Positions 7,837 to 13,931 of a stretch of DNA of 32,259 bases are shown piece by piece. A program made the position numbers and the translations under genes. The notes beneath the pieces are model-generated. The model was not told where the DNA came from. It saw only the letters and a program-made list of their open reading frames with translations, and searched no databases. Location of the stretch: contig CBDFKV010000001.1 of the NCBI GenBank assembly GCA_965249035.1, forward strand, positions 1 through 32,259. The letters run 5' to 3'. The DNA is from CBDFKV01 sp965249035. GTDB taxonomy: Bacteria; Pseudomonadota; Gammaproteobacteria; Arenicellales; Poriferihabitantaceae. How positions within the stretch are numbered: the stretch's first letter is position 1; each line of letters starts with the position of its first letter.

Positions 7837-8091
7837 ATGCCGAAGACAACCGTCGACGACTTAATCCAGAAAAGGGAGCAGATCAATGCCCGGATACAGA
7901 AGATACGCGCCCGAGAAAACGTAACTAAACGAAAATACGATACCACCGCCAAAGTGCTATTGGGTGCCGCCCTACTTCTGCGACTGGAAGAAAACGACGA
8001 GAAAGCACAAGAGCTGCTGCGCTGGTGCAGATCGGTATTGTCAGATCGTGATAAGGAGCGACTCGATAAAGCGCTTCAGAACCGGAAGTAA
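7837..8091 (+). CDS. Mobilization accessory protein, MobC/TraD-like
   Basis: An 84-aa protein from ATG 7837, with AGG 6 bp upstream. The frame is open back into the nick site, but that longer start (GTG 7762) would put the nick region inside the gene and is less likely. The N-terminal half is a basic helix (DDLIQKREQINARIQKIRAR). It is followed by KRKYDTTAKVLLGAALLL, a pattern seen in small oriT-linked proteins of MOBQ plasmids (TraD/MobC types, R-K-D-T-K-I-x-L-G-A), then a C-terminal helix pair. It is divergent from mobA across oriT, the same layout as RSF1010 mobC. Its likely role is oriT binding and strand opening; the family assignment rests on a short motif. Confidence 0.72.
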   Translation: MPKTTVDDLIQKREQINARIQKIRARENVTKRKYDTTAKVLLGAALLLRLEENDEKAQELLRWCRSVLSDRDKERLDKALQNRK

Positions 8092-8110
8092 ACTTACAAA
8101 CATAAATACT

Positions 8111-8422
8111 ATGAAACCCACCCCCGAACTTTTAAACGTCGCCCGTAGAGTTCTTTGGAATGACCCACCTGAAGAAGCGTTAAAAAACAAAATACGCTTC
8201 CTTCATCACGTAATGATTTACGGCAGTAAACAAGATATTGGGTTAACCAAGTGGTTTTACAGTAACGATGACTTTATTGATGCCCTACATAACGCACCGC
8301 CAGGATTATTTGGTAAACAGAGTTGGGAGTTATGGCATTTAAAGATGGGAATCAATCCCATACCCCCACTACCGACAAGACCGTGCGCACCAGATGGTTA
8401 CCAACCAACCTGGCCAGACTAA
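8111..8422 (+). CDS. Hypothetical protein downstream of mobC-like gene
   Basis: A 103-aa soluble protein of unrecognised family, starting at ATG 8111, 19 bp after the accessory gene, and so probably co-transcribed with it. It is rich in aromatic residues (VLWNDPP, KWFYSNDDF, SWELWHLKMG) and ends in a proline-rich tail (NPIPPLPTRPCAPDGYQPTWPD). No signal peptide or membrane helix is visible. No Shine-Dalgarno sequence is obvious, so translation may depend on coupling. The frame opens further upstream inside the mobC-like gene, but that extension would overlap a better-supported gene. Confidence 0.6.
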   Translation: MKPTPELLNVARRVLWNDPPEEALKNKIRFLHHVMIYGSKQDIGLTKWFYSNDDFIDALHNAPPGLFGKQSWELWHLKMGINPIPPLPTRPCAPDGYQPTWPD

Positions 8423-8823
8423 TCGTAACTACAAATCACAAATTATCCCGTTCGATTGGAACAGATGGATCTTTGAGCTTATTTTTCACCACTTCAATTA
8501 AATTACTGTCTTCATCATCTTCAATCGATTCGGATGATGTTTATAGTTGATCGTCTGATCATAAAGTATCTAGCAGTCTGTTGACTGCAATAGCTGAAAT
8601 ATACCAATCGAAAGCGAACTCAAAACCAACTTTTAACTATTCGATAACTGCGAGCGTAGCGAGCTAGCCTACCAGAGCGTATGAAGTTGTAAGGCGCGAT
8701 CACGGCAAGCCGTAAACGTGCGTATAGGATCTGCAGTCCAAATCATTAATAATCGTAGAGCGATTCCTTATGATTAGGCTGCCGAAGGCGGGGCGTAGGG
8801 AGCGAAGCGACCGGAGGGTAAGG
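8423..8823. other. Non-coding stretch between mob region and oriV
   Basis: About 400 bp without a convincing gene; the open frames here lack ribosome binding sites and protein-like composition. It holds short GC-rich repeats such as GCGAGCGTAGCGAGC (about 8652) and GGGAGCGAAGCGACCGG (about 8799). I see no promoter or RNA gene that I can defend. It is probably the outer flank of the replication origin. Confidence 0.5.
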
Positions 8824-8905
8824 TGCGCTGTTAAGCGCATAAAAAAGTTATCCACAGAAATCGTGGCCTAACTATAGGCATTTATATATAGGTGTATATA
8901 GGTTG

Positions 8906-8922
8906 GTGTACCTTTAATGCGT
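8906..8922 (+). repeat. Iteron 1
   Basis: GTGTACCTTTAATGCGT, the presumed RepA binding repeat, identical to iteron 3. Confidence 0.85.
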
Positions 8923-8927
8923 AGAAA

Positions 8928-8944
8928 GTGTCCCTTTAATGCGT
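8928..8944 (+). repeat. Iteron 2
   Basis: GTGTCCCTTTAATGCGT, one base different from iterons 1 and 3; its start is 22 bp from iteron 1. Confidence 0.85.
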
Positions 8945-8960
8945 AATATCGGATATAAAA

Positions 8961-8977
8961 GTGTACCTTTAATGCGT
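8961..8977 (+). repeat. Iteron 3
   Basis: GTGTACCTTTAATGCGT; its start is 33 bp from iteron 2, and its end overlaps a near-consensus DnaA box. Confidence 0.85.
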
Positions 8978-9042
8978 GGATAACGTGCTCATTTCACAAG
9001 TATTTGTGGATAAGTTTGCTAGCGGCCGATCGCTTTTGACTA

Positions 9043-9906
9043 CTACCCCGCCCTTCTCACATGTGTTGGGCTTGGTTTCAGTATCAACCGCCCTCGAGCT
9101 ATTTCGACACGCGCACCAGGATAGACAAGCAAAGCAGATTTCAAATGCTTCTTAAATGCTCTCCTGAAATTTTTTCGTCCTTGCTCGCTGAATTCATACC
9201 CTGCCCCAAATTGCATTTGCAGCTGCTCCCAGGTTATCGCTGTTGAGCGTTTTAAATAGGACATCCTGTAAGTCAGCCACATATAGATATCCAAGGCCAT
9301 TGGAGAGCGCTTGAGGGCCGTCAGGGCGCGCAAATCAATAGGAACCGGCCGTTCTATAATCTCATCGAAAAAATCCTTGGACAGCGTAACGTATGAATTC
9401 CACAAGCTCGCTTGATTCGGCTGTTGGGGATCCCACCATAAGTGCACCTCCTTTGCGATGAAGGTTTGTGACAAGTGGAACTCCGTTTCAGTTTCTACTT
9501 TGTAACCAATCGCACAGGAGAATAAACGCTCCATTTGATCTTTCAGGCGCGTAATAGATCCCCAACGGCCACCCGTTGGATCCATCCCTAATTCACGCAT
9601 GAATTGGCTCAATGAGTCGCCTAGAACAACTTCGCGTGATTTTGTCTTAACCGCCTCGGTTGTAACCCAGGTTAATAATAGCCGCGGGATCGTGCCATAC
9701 GGCAAGCCAACATCGCCAACGTCTGCGATTGTGACGGTCAGCAAGCCGTTAGTCCGTTTAAATATGTGCTCCTTGGGGTCGCGGTGAGGCAACGTGGCTT
9801 GCGTCAACACGCGCGCCATATACCCAATAGCACCCGCCTCTTTCGCCTCTTCCGCTTCAATAGCAAACGCTTCGGCAAGTAGCTTTTTCTGAGCAAGTGT
9901 TAGCAT
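9043..9906 (-). CDS. repA: Plasmid replication initiator, RepA_C family
   Basis: A 287-aa initiator that should bind the iterons just beyond its stop codon and open oriV with DnaA. The signature is the central block LPYGTIPRLLLTWVTTEAV followed by LGDSLSQFMRELGMDPTGGRWGSITRLKDQM (about 77-130), characteristic of plasmid RepA_C proteins. The C-terminal half (KRSPMALDIYMWLTYRMSYL, then TWEQLQMQFG) looks like the second winged-helix unit. Start is ATG 9906; the upstream sequence has only a weak Shine-Dalgarno. The 48-bp gap before it contains the TACAC-box cluster at 9926-9957, a likely operator. It follows the toxin-antitoxin pair in the same direction. Confidence 0.92.
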   Translation of the reverse strand: MLTLAQKKLLAEAFAIEAEEAKEAGAIGYMARVLTQATLPHRDPKEHIFKRTNGLLTVTIADVGDVGLPYGTIPRLLLTWVTTEAVKTKSREVVLGDSLSQFMRELGMDPTGGRWGSITRLKDQMERLFSCAIGYKVETETEFHLSQTFIAKEVHLWWDPQQPNQASLWNSYVTLSKDFFDEIIERPVPIDLRALTALKRSPMALDIYMWLTYRMSYLKRSTAITWEQLQMQFGAGYEFSEQGRKNFRRAFKKHLKSALLVYPGARVEIARGRLILKPSPTHVRRAG

Positions 9907-9925
9907 AGTTGTTATCGTTATTAAT

Positions 9926-9957
9926 TAGTGTAATAGTGTATTCACACCTTTACACTA
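9926..9957. promoter_or_regulatory. TACAC-box operator between antitoxin and repA
   Basis: TAGTGTA at 9926 and 9934 (8-bp step) face an inverted pair CACACC (9943) and TACACT (9951), again 8 bp apart. A 22-base stretch here (9935-9956) matches 11541-11562 at 21 positions. Regular 8-bp half-sites suit a ribbon-helix-helix or similar small dimer. Control of repA is inferred from position. Confidence 0.6.
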
Positions 9958-10245
9958 TTTGGTGTCTACCATTTTTACCTCTAGACGCTTACCCATCAGC
10001 GCAGCGGCACTAGAAAGCGTCTTAATACTAATACTCGTATTATGCTCATCCAGCAAACGATCAAGCGCTGAACGACTGGTATTCAGTTGTTTGGCCAATC
10101 CAGTCTTGCTAAGTTCGTGACTCTCCATAAACTCTTTTAGCTGCCAAGCCACTACCCGCTTAATCGCCTCGGCTTGTGCCTCAGCCTGCAACCCCTCCTC
10201 TTCCAGGAAGCTATCAAAATCACTACCAATATATTGATTACCCAT
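9955..10245 (-). CDS. HigA-type antitoxin, XRE helix-turn-helix
   Basis: A 96-aa DNA-binding protein that would neutralise the toxin encoded just before it and repress the pair. The helix-turn-helix is LKEFMESHELSKTGLAKQLNTSRSALDRLLDEHNTSISIKTLSSAAALMGKRLEV (about 36-90), an XRE-like fold common in HigA/phage-type antitoxins. The N-terminal part (about 1-30) is acidic (SFLEEEGLQAEAQAEA). Start ATG 10245 has GAGGTG about 6 bp upstream and overlaps the toxin stop by 8 bp, so translation is coupled. Toxin-first order is the rule for higBA systems. Confidence 0.85.
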   Translation of the reverse strand: MGNQYIGSDFDSFLEEEGLQAEAQAEAIKRVVAWQLKEFMESHELSKTGLAKQLNTSRSALDRLLDEHNTSISIKTLSSAAALMGKRLEVKMVDTK

Positions 10246-10579
10246 TTTTCACCTCATCTCGTCTTTTCTTCGCCAATTGGAGATCAGCACTAGGAGTTTT
10301 TTGGCTCTTTTTAATGAACCCATGCAATAGCACCATATTTGATCGATGCACTGTAAACAAAACCCGCGCTATCTGTTTCCCACTCAACCTGACGCGAACC
10401 TCCCAAAGATCTGCGTCCATTTTACGGACTAGCGGCATTCCAAGCGGCCACCCGTACTCAACGGTTTTAATATCTGTTCCTATACGCTTTCTATCATCAA
10501 GCGCCAGTTCCAATAACCAAACCCGCACCGGCTCTTTGCCATTGATTCCGCGATAGAAATGTACCGTAACAATCTTCAT
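10238..10579 (-). CDS. HigB/RelE-type toxin, phage Gp49-like family
   Basis: A 113-aa basic protein with the pattern of Gp49-like/HigB ribosome-dependent mRNA interferases: VRVWLLELALDDRKRIGTDIKTVEYGWPLGMPLVRKMDADLWEVRVRLSGKQIARVLFTVH. LWEVR and the following ARVLF strand are family hallmarks. HGFIKKSQKTP and AKKRRDE near the end match the usual C-terminal FxKKtqktP helix region. Activity is inferred from family. It is the first gene of the pair; a TAGTGTA box (10584-10590) and the dyad GTACC-TTTTTT-GGTAC (10588-10603) sit directly upstream as likely operators. Confidence 0.87.
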   Translation of the reverse strand: MKIVTVHFYRGINGKEPVRVWLLELALDDRKRIGTDIKTVEYGWPLGMPLVRKMDADLWEVRVRLSGKQIARVLFTVHRSNMVLLHGFIKKSQKTPSADLQLAKKRRDEVKNG

Positions 10580-10583
10580 AACC

Positions 10584-10603
10584 TAGTGTACCTTTTTTGG
10601 TAC
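10584..10603. promoter_or_regulatory. Operator-like dyad upstream of the toxin gene
   Basis: GTACC-TTTTTT-GGTAC (10588-10603) is a perfect 5-bp inverted repeat overlapping one TAGTGTA box (10584-10590), within 10 bp of the toxin start. Autoregulation by the antitoxin is likely; binding by the partition partner is possible. Confidence 0.5.
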
Positions 10604-10634
10604 GCGCGTGCAATGGCAAACGATTCAATTAAAC

Positions 10635-10680
10635 GGTGTATATGGTACTATACACCATTACACCATAACTCTTTTACACC
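10635..10680. promoter_or_regulatory. parA operator with 8-bp-step TACACC boxes
   Basis: GGTGTATA-TGGTAC-TATACACC (10635-10656) is an 8-bp perfect inverted repeat. TACACC then recurs at 10651, 10659 and 10675, steps of 8 and 16 bp, ending right at the parA ATG. TATACA at 10649-10654 could serve as a -10 hexamer covered by the operator. Small plasmid partition systems commonly repress their own promoter through such arrays. Confidence 0.65.
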
Positions 10681-11316
10681 ATGCCTATCATAGCACTGCT
10701 CAACACAAAGGGCGGATCAGGAAAAACTACGCTAGCCACTAACCTGGCGCACGCGCTGAGCAAGACATCTGGCCATAGCGTCACACTTGTTGATTCAGAT
10801 CCTCAAGGTAGTTCGCGCGCATGGTCTAGGGCAGGGGGCCAAGAGTTGCTTTCCGTGGTGGGGATGGATAGACCATCACTGGATCGCGAACTCCGCGCAG
10901 CGGTCAAGGATGATGACTGGGTGATTATTGATGGGGCACCGCAAGTAGATGAGCTCGCCGCCGCTGCCATTCGTGCAGCAGACGCGGTACTTATTCCAGT
11001 ACAACCCAGCCCATATGATATTTGGGCCGCAAAGCCCGTGGTGGATGCCATTAAAGAGCGACAAAAGCAGCATAAGGGCACACCGAAAGCTGCTTTCATT
11101 ATTTCCAGGGCTATCGTAGGCACAGCACTAGCAAAAGACGTTAGAAATGCTCTGAGCAGTTACGGCATCCCAATTTTCGAAAGCATGACCCATCAGCGCG
11201 TGCTATACGCCGAAACAGCCACAACAGGGCAAACAGTAATTGAAGATACAAATTCCAAAGCTGCTAAGGAAATCGACACAATTCGTCAAGAACTAGAGGA
11301 CATGATCAATGGCTAA
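10681..11316 (+). CDS. parA: ParA-family partition ATPase
   Basis: A 211-aa ATPase with a deviant Walker A motif, LLNTKGGSGKTTLATNLAHAL (about 6-26), whose first Lys is the ParA/MinD signature. VTLVDSDPQGSSRAWS (about 34-49) is the A' motif and WVIIDGAPQ (about 80-88) is Walker B. PVQPSPYDIWA and a C-terminal helix follow. There is no N-terminal DNA-binding extension, so it is of the short (type Ib-like) class, which normally works with a small ribbon-helix-helix partner; such a gene overlaps it by 8 bp. It would move plasmid copies over the nucleoid before division. Autoregulation should therefore be by the partner. Confidence 0.95.
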   Translation: MPIIALLNTKGGSGKTTLATNLAHALSKTSGHSVTLVDSDPQGSSRAWSRAGGQELLSVVGMDRPSLDRELRAAVKDDDWVIIDGAPQVDELAAAAIRAADAVLIPVQPSPYDIWAAKPVVDAIKERQKQHKGTPKAAFIISRAIVGTALAKDVRNALSSYGIPIFESMTHQRVLYAETATTGQTVIEDTNSKAAKEIDTIRQELEDMING

Positions 11317-11536
11317 GAAAACCGCGCTTGCGGCACTCCTGCAGGAATCACCCGAACCACAAAACCAGCCAAAGAAGAAAGAGATCTTTACAGATCAAGT
11401 TACCGCTGAACGTCAAGTAAGGCTAAATATCAACATACCGGAATCTTTACTACGACGCATCCGGATAGCCGCAGCAGAGCAGGGTACATCGATGGCAAAA
11501 ATGCTAACTCCGATACTAGAAAATGAATTCAAGTAA
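11309..11536 (+). CDS. Small ribbon-helix-helix partition partner (ParB/ParG-like)
   Basis: A 75-aa protein. Residues about 1-35 are flexible and basic (AKKTALAALLQES, then NQPKKKEIF). The C-terminal part, RQVRLNINIPESLLRRIRIAAAEQGTSMAKMLTPILENEFK, has the beta strand plus two helices of ribbon-helix-helix centromere-binding proteins. The flexible N-terminus would touch ParA. Overlap of 8 bp with parA implies coupling. A TACACC/TACACT box pair lies just after its stop (11549-11562). The re-read at 32053 is frameshifted. Confidence 0.8.
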   Translation: MAKKTALAALLQESPEPQNQPKKKEIFTDQVTAERQVRLNINIPESLLRRIRIAAAEQGTSMAKMLTPILENEFK

Positions 11537-11540
11537 ATAA

Positions 11541-11562
11541 AGTGTATTTACACCTTTACACT
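11541..11562. promoter_or_regulatory. TACAC-box pair downstream of the partition operon
   Basis: TACACC (11549) and TACACT (11557) are 8 bp apart within a 22-base segment that matches 9935-9956 at 21 of 22 positions. AGTGTA at 11541 completes an inverted repeat. It does not sit in front of a gene, so a centromere-like role (parS/parC) is as likely as an operator. Confidence 0.55.
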
Positions 11563-11614
11563 TTTCTTGTTTTTGTAGTATTTATTGATGATTTGAAAGC
11601 TCCGCCCGGTAACC

Positions 11615-11742
11615 GACTTGAACAGTTGAAAGGTAATAGGGCAAGGGCCGTATTCAATCCGAATTAACCGCCAGTGGCGTATAGGGTTCATCCCAACAAA
11701 GGTACCAAACGCATCATAGAAAAATTCTCAACTGTTCAAGTC
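11615..11742. repeat. 15-bp inverted repeat straddling the MITE left end
   Basis: GACTTGAACAGTTGA (11615-11629) is the exact reverse complement of 11728-11742. The left terminal repeat of the MITE-like element (11681-11713) lies in the loop. It may be an older inverted-repeat element or an RNA stem; no gene is associated. Confidence 0.6.
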
Positions 11743-12065
11743 TAAACCGCTAGTTTTTGATGACAGTTGCCATCGTGTTCTTAATGGATTAGACGAAAAC
11801 ACAGAAAAGCCTATTAAAATGGCGCTTTCCTTGTCGTGAATGCAGTGTATTTATTCGAATAGTTATGGTTCTTTAAACGACCGTTTTTGTGATAGTTCTT
11901 GGCAGTAGCGTGGCTGCCAGTTTTAGAGCCAAATTCTTCTCCTAAAAATCAGCCTCTCTAGTAGTGCGTTTTTGGGAGCAACTAAAATTCCCCCAGCCCA
12001 ACAACCACGGGGGTTAAACCAAAACCCTGTGGTGCGTTTGGTTCCTTTGTTGGGATGAACCCTAT
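11681..12065. mobile_element. MITE-like element with 33-bp terminal inverted repeats
   Basis: Bases 11681-11713 and 12033-12065 are inverted copies with 32 of 33 positions identical, beginning ATAGGGTTCATCCC. The 385-bp interior has no plausible gene. The outer 14 bases, including T11680, also occur beside the IS1595-family transposase stop (3730-3743), so that transposase is the likely mobiliser. No convincing 8-bp target duplication is seen; flanks differ. The rest of the 11537-12300 gap holds the 15-bp inverted repeat and otherwise nothing recognised. Confidence 0.75.
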
Positions 12066-12300
12066 GATGTGGATGACGGGTTGCTTCAATACCTGTCTCC
12101 ACTAGGCTGGGAGCACATAAATTTAACGGGGGATTACCTCTGGCCTAGCAGCACCAAGATCGGTGCCGGTAAATTCAGGCCGCTACGGCCGCTGACAAAT
12201 GCTTAGCGTACAATATTTTCCGTTTTCTGAAGCGACCCCCATATAGACCCATTCATGCTAATATTAGCTCTATAACCTTTCTTTTTATATGGGTGATATT

Positions 12301-12678
12301 ATGAAGAGAAGAAACATCAGCAAACTGCTTGTTGCTGCTACCACATCTGCTTGGATCACTCCCATCATCACTGCGGTTACGCTACCGGTTCACGCGCAAA
12401 CAAGTGAATGCAAAACAAATGATGTAGTCGGTTCCTGGGCATTCTCGATTCTGGACTTCCATTTGACTATTCAGCTCAATAGCGATGGCACGGGAATGTT
12501 GTTGGGCCAACCCAGCGAGGATGTAACTTGGGCTTTGAGCGGTCGGAATCTTCTAGTTTCTGTAGTAGGTGAAGTATTTCCTATTTCGCTAGATGGGACC
12601 TTCGATAGTTTGTGCGAGACGCTTACAGGAATAGCTGATGGCAGAGATGAATTTACCGCAATAAAGCTTCCCCAATAG
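12301..12678 (+). CDS. Small exported protein with LPVHAQTS leader
   Basis: A 125-aa protein from ATG 12301 (GGGTG lies about 6 bp upstream; an ATG four codons earlier is possible). The leader has a basic start (MKRRNISK), a hydrophobic core with an internal Trp and Pro (SAWITPIITAVT), then LPVHA-QTS, a signal-peptidase-like Ala site. The same end of leader appears in the protein at 16817. The mature part (about 90 aa) has two Cys, and VGSWAFSILDFHLTIQLNSDGTGMLL followed by VTWALSGRNLLVSVVGEVFPISLDG resembles a small lipocalin-like beta barrel (W near the start, DGTG turn, alternating strands). That fold is a guess; no function is known. Confidence 0.72.
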   Translation: MKRRNISKLLVAATTSAWITPIITAVTLPVHAQTSECKTNDVVGSWAFSILDFHLTIQLNSDGTGMLLGQPSEDVTWALSGRNLLVSVVGEVFPISLDGTFDSLCETLTGIADGRDEFTAIKLPQ

Positions 12679-12718
12679 CAAAACATCAATGGGAGACCTC
12701 AGCACAACTCAGCCAATC

Positions 12719-12747
12719 TTCACCGAATAGTTGCTAAATGTTATAAT
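12719..12747 (+). promoter_or_regulatory. Promoter of IS5-family transposase A
   Basis: TTCACC (12719-12724), a 17-bp spacer and a perfect TATAAT (12742-12747). The -10 is only 5 bp from the ATG at 12753, so the transcript would be nearly leaderless unless a later start is used. Confidence 0.5.
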
Positions 12748-12752
12748 CAGGC

Positions 12753-13760
12753 ATGCAAAAATCATTCACAACACAGCCCAGACTATTTGTTTCCAGCGCG
12801 GAGATGAGTCACCCTATTTTGTGCTCGCTAGACGATACAGAGGCATTATTGGATTGGTCGGAGTTAGAAAGTCTGATGTCTTCAATCTATGGTTCTAGCA
12901 CGGGTCATCCGAGTTATCCGTTGCTGACGCTGTTTCGAAGTTTGTTGCTTGGCGTATGGTACAAACTATCAGACGTTCAGTTGGCGCAAAGTCTTTATCG
13001 TGATCTATTATTTCGCAAATTTTGCCATCTTGAGTTAGGTGCAGAGGTGCCAGAAGCTTCTACCTTGGGGCGTTTTCGCAACAACCTCGTTGAACATGAC
13101 TTATGGGATAAATTATTGGGTGAGATTAACCGCCAACTTGAATCTAAGAATATTATTATGACCGAAGGGCGCATTAACATCATAGATGCAACGCCCATTG
13201 AGGCGGCTCAATCTGGTTCAGGTAAGAATAAAGAGGGTAAGCCTACGCGTGATCAGGAAGCAGACTGGCATGTAAAGAAAGACAGTCGTGGCCGAGCAAA
13301 GTCCACCTACGGTTATTCAGTTCATACAGGCGTGGACGAAGATGGATTTATTCATCGTCAAAATGTCACGGCTGGCAATGTGCATGATAGTCAGGAACGC
13401 GATACCTTATTGTTAGGAGATGAGGCGGCGTTATTTGCAGATTCTGCCTATAGCTCTGAAGAGACGCGGACTAAGCTAAAAGGCTTGGGGATTGAAGATC
13501 AGGTCCAACGAAAAGGCTATCGAAATAATCCATTGTCAGAGTCGGATAAAAAACGTAATGCACAGATTGCCGTTACACGCTCTGGCGGTGAACGCCCCTT
13601 TGCAACCTATAAGCAACACTATGGTTTAGCGAGAGCTCGCTATATGGGGCTAGCGAAGAATATAACGTTTTACGGGATTGCAGCGATGGCGTCCAATATA
13701 CGTAAAGGCGCAAAATTTCTGATGCTTTATGGTTTGCCCGATGTCGGTTACGCGGGATAG
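12753..13760 (+). CDS. IS5-family transposase A
   Basis: A 335-aa DDE transposase, full length for the family. The N-terminal domain has YPLLTLFRSLLLGVWYKLSDVQLAQSLYRDLLFRKFCHLEL, the usual IS5 helical region, then PEASTLGRFRNNLVEH. Catalytic residues: Asp in INIIDATPIEAAQ (about 148), Asp in ALFADSAYSSEETR (about 229) and Glu in TRSGGERPFATYKQHYGLARARYMGL (about 283). It looks intact. An internal ATG at residue 18 is an alternative start, given the promoter lies almost on the first ATG. Confidence 0.93.
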   Translation: MQKSFTTQPRLFVSSAEMSHPILCSLDDTEALLDWSELESLMSSIYGSSTGHPSYPLLTLFRSLLLGVWYKLSDVQLAQSLYRDLLFRKFCHLELGAEVPEASTLGRFRNNLVEHDLWDKLLGEINRQLESKNIIMTEGRINIIDATPIEAAQSGSGKNKEGKPTRDQEADWHVKKDSRGRAKSTYGYSVHTGVDEDGFIHRQNVTAGNVHDSQERDTLLLGDEAALFADSAYSSEETRTKLKGLGIEDQVQRKGYRNNPLSESDKKRNAQIAVTRSGGERPFATYKQHYGLARARYMGLAKNITFYGIAAMASNIRKGAKFLMLYGLPDVGYAG

Positions 13761-13931
13761 TTGTGTCTAGAATTGAAGAAAAATGCCGAAAATCGACGGA
13801 TATCGCAATATTAGGCCGAGTATGTTGATGAAAATGATTTATTTCGCTAATTTTTTAGAATTTTCAGGATATTTCTTCAAGACCAATCAAACCCCACGGT
13901 TATGCTGAGGTCTCTATGGATTAAACAAACC

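Larger units (their letters stand above)
8824..9013. other. oriV: Vegetative replication origin (oriV) with iterons and DnaA boxes
   Basis: Three direct repeats of GTG(T)ACCTTTAATGCGT type lie at 8906-8922, 8928-8944 (one change, ACC to CCC) and 8961-8977. Their starts are 22 and 33 bp apart, two and three helical turns, so all face the same side. Perfect DnaA boxes TTATCCACA sit at 8848-8856 and, inverted, at 9005-9013. A near-match (TTATCCACG, inverted, 8974-8982) overlaps the third iteron. An AT-rich stretch (8873-8902) separates the first box from the iterons. A 6-bp hairpin (TGCGCT-GTTA-AGCGCA, 8824-8839) marks the left edge. It lies just downstream of repA. Confidence 0.88.
1..11516. 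repeat. First copy of terminal redundancy (plasmid unit overlap)
   Basis: This block recurs in the same orientation at 20744-32259. The two copies agree except for GGG at 7212-7214 against GGGG at 27955-27958, and CC at 11469-11470 against a single C at 32213. The first copy keeps every reading frame intact, so it is the better version. The unit is 20,743 bp, and joining base 20743 back to base 1 closes a circle. I infer an untrimmed circular contig; a multimeric plasmid cannot be excluded from sequence alone. Confidence 0.95.
12692..13915 (+). mobile_element. IS5-family insertion sequence (A)
   Basis: The ends are inverted repeats: GAGACCTCAGCA at 12693-12704 and its exact complement at 13903-13914, extending to about 16 bp with one mismatch. 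ATG flanks both sides (12689-12691 and 13916-13918), a possible 3-bp target duplication. The single transposase gene fills the element. It separates a small exported protein from a protease. Confidence 0.8.

Noticed and set aside
8323..8550. A 75-aa open frame overlapping the end of the hypothetical gene
   Set aside because: Ser-rich composition, no ribosome binding site and overlap with a better-supported gene.
8824..8846. Terminator at the left edge of oriV
   Set aside because: The hairpin TGCGCT-GTTA-AGCGCA is followed by A rather than T on the plus strand, and has no T run after it on the minus strand.
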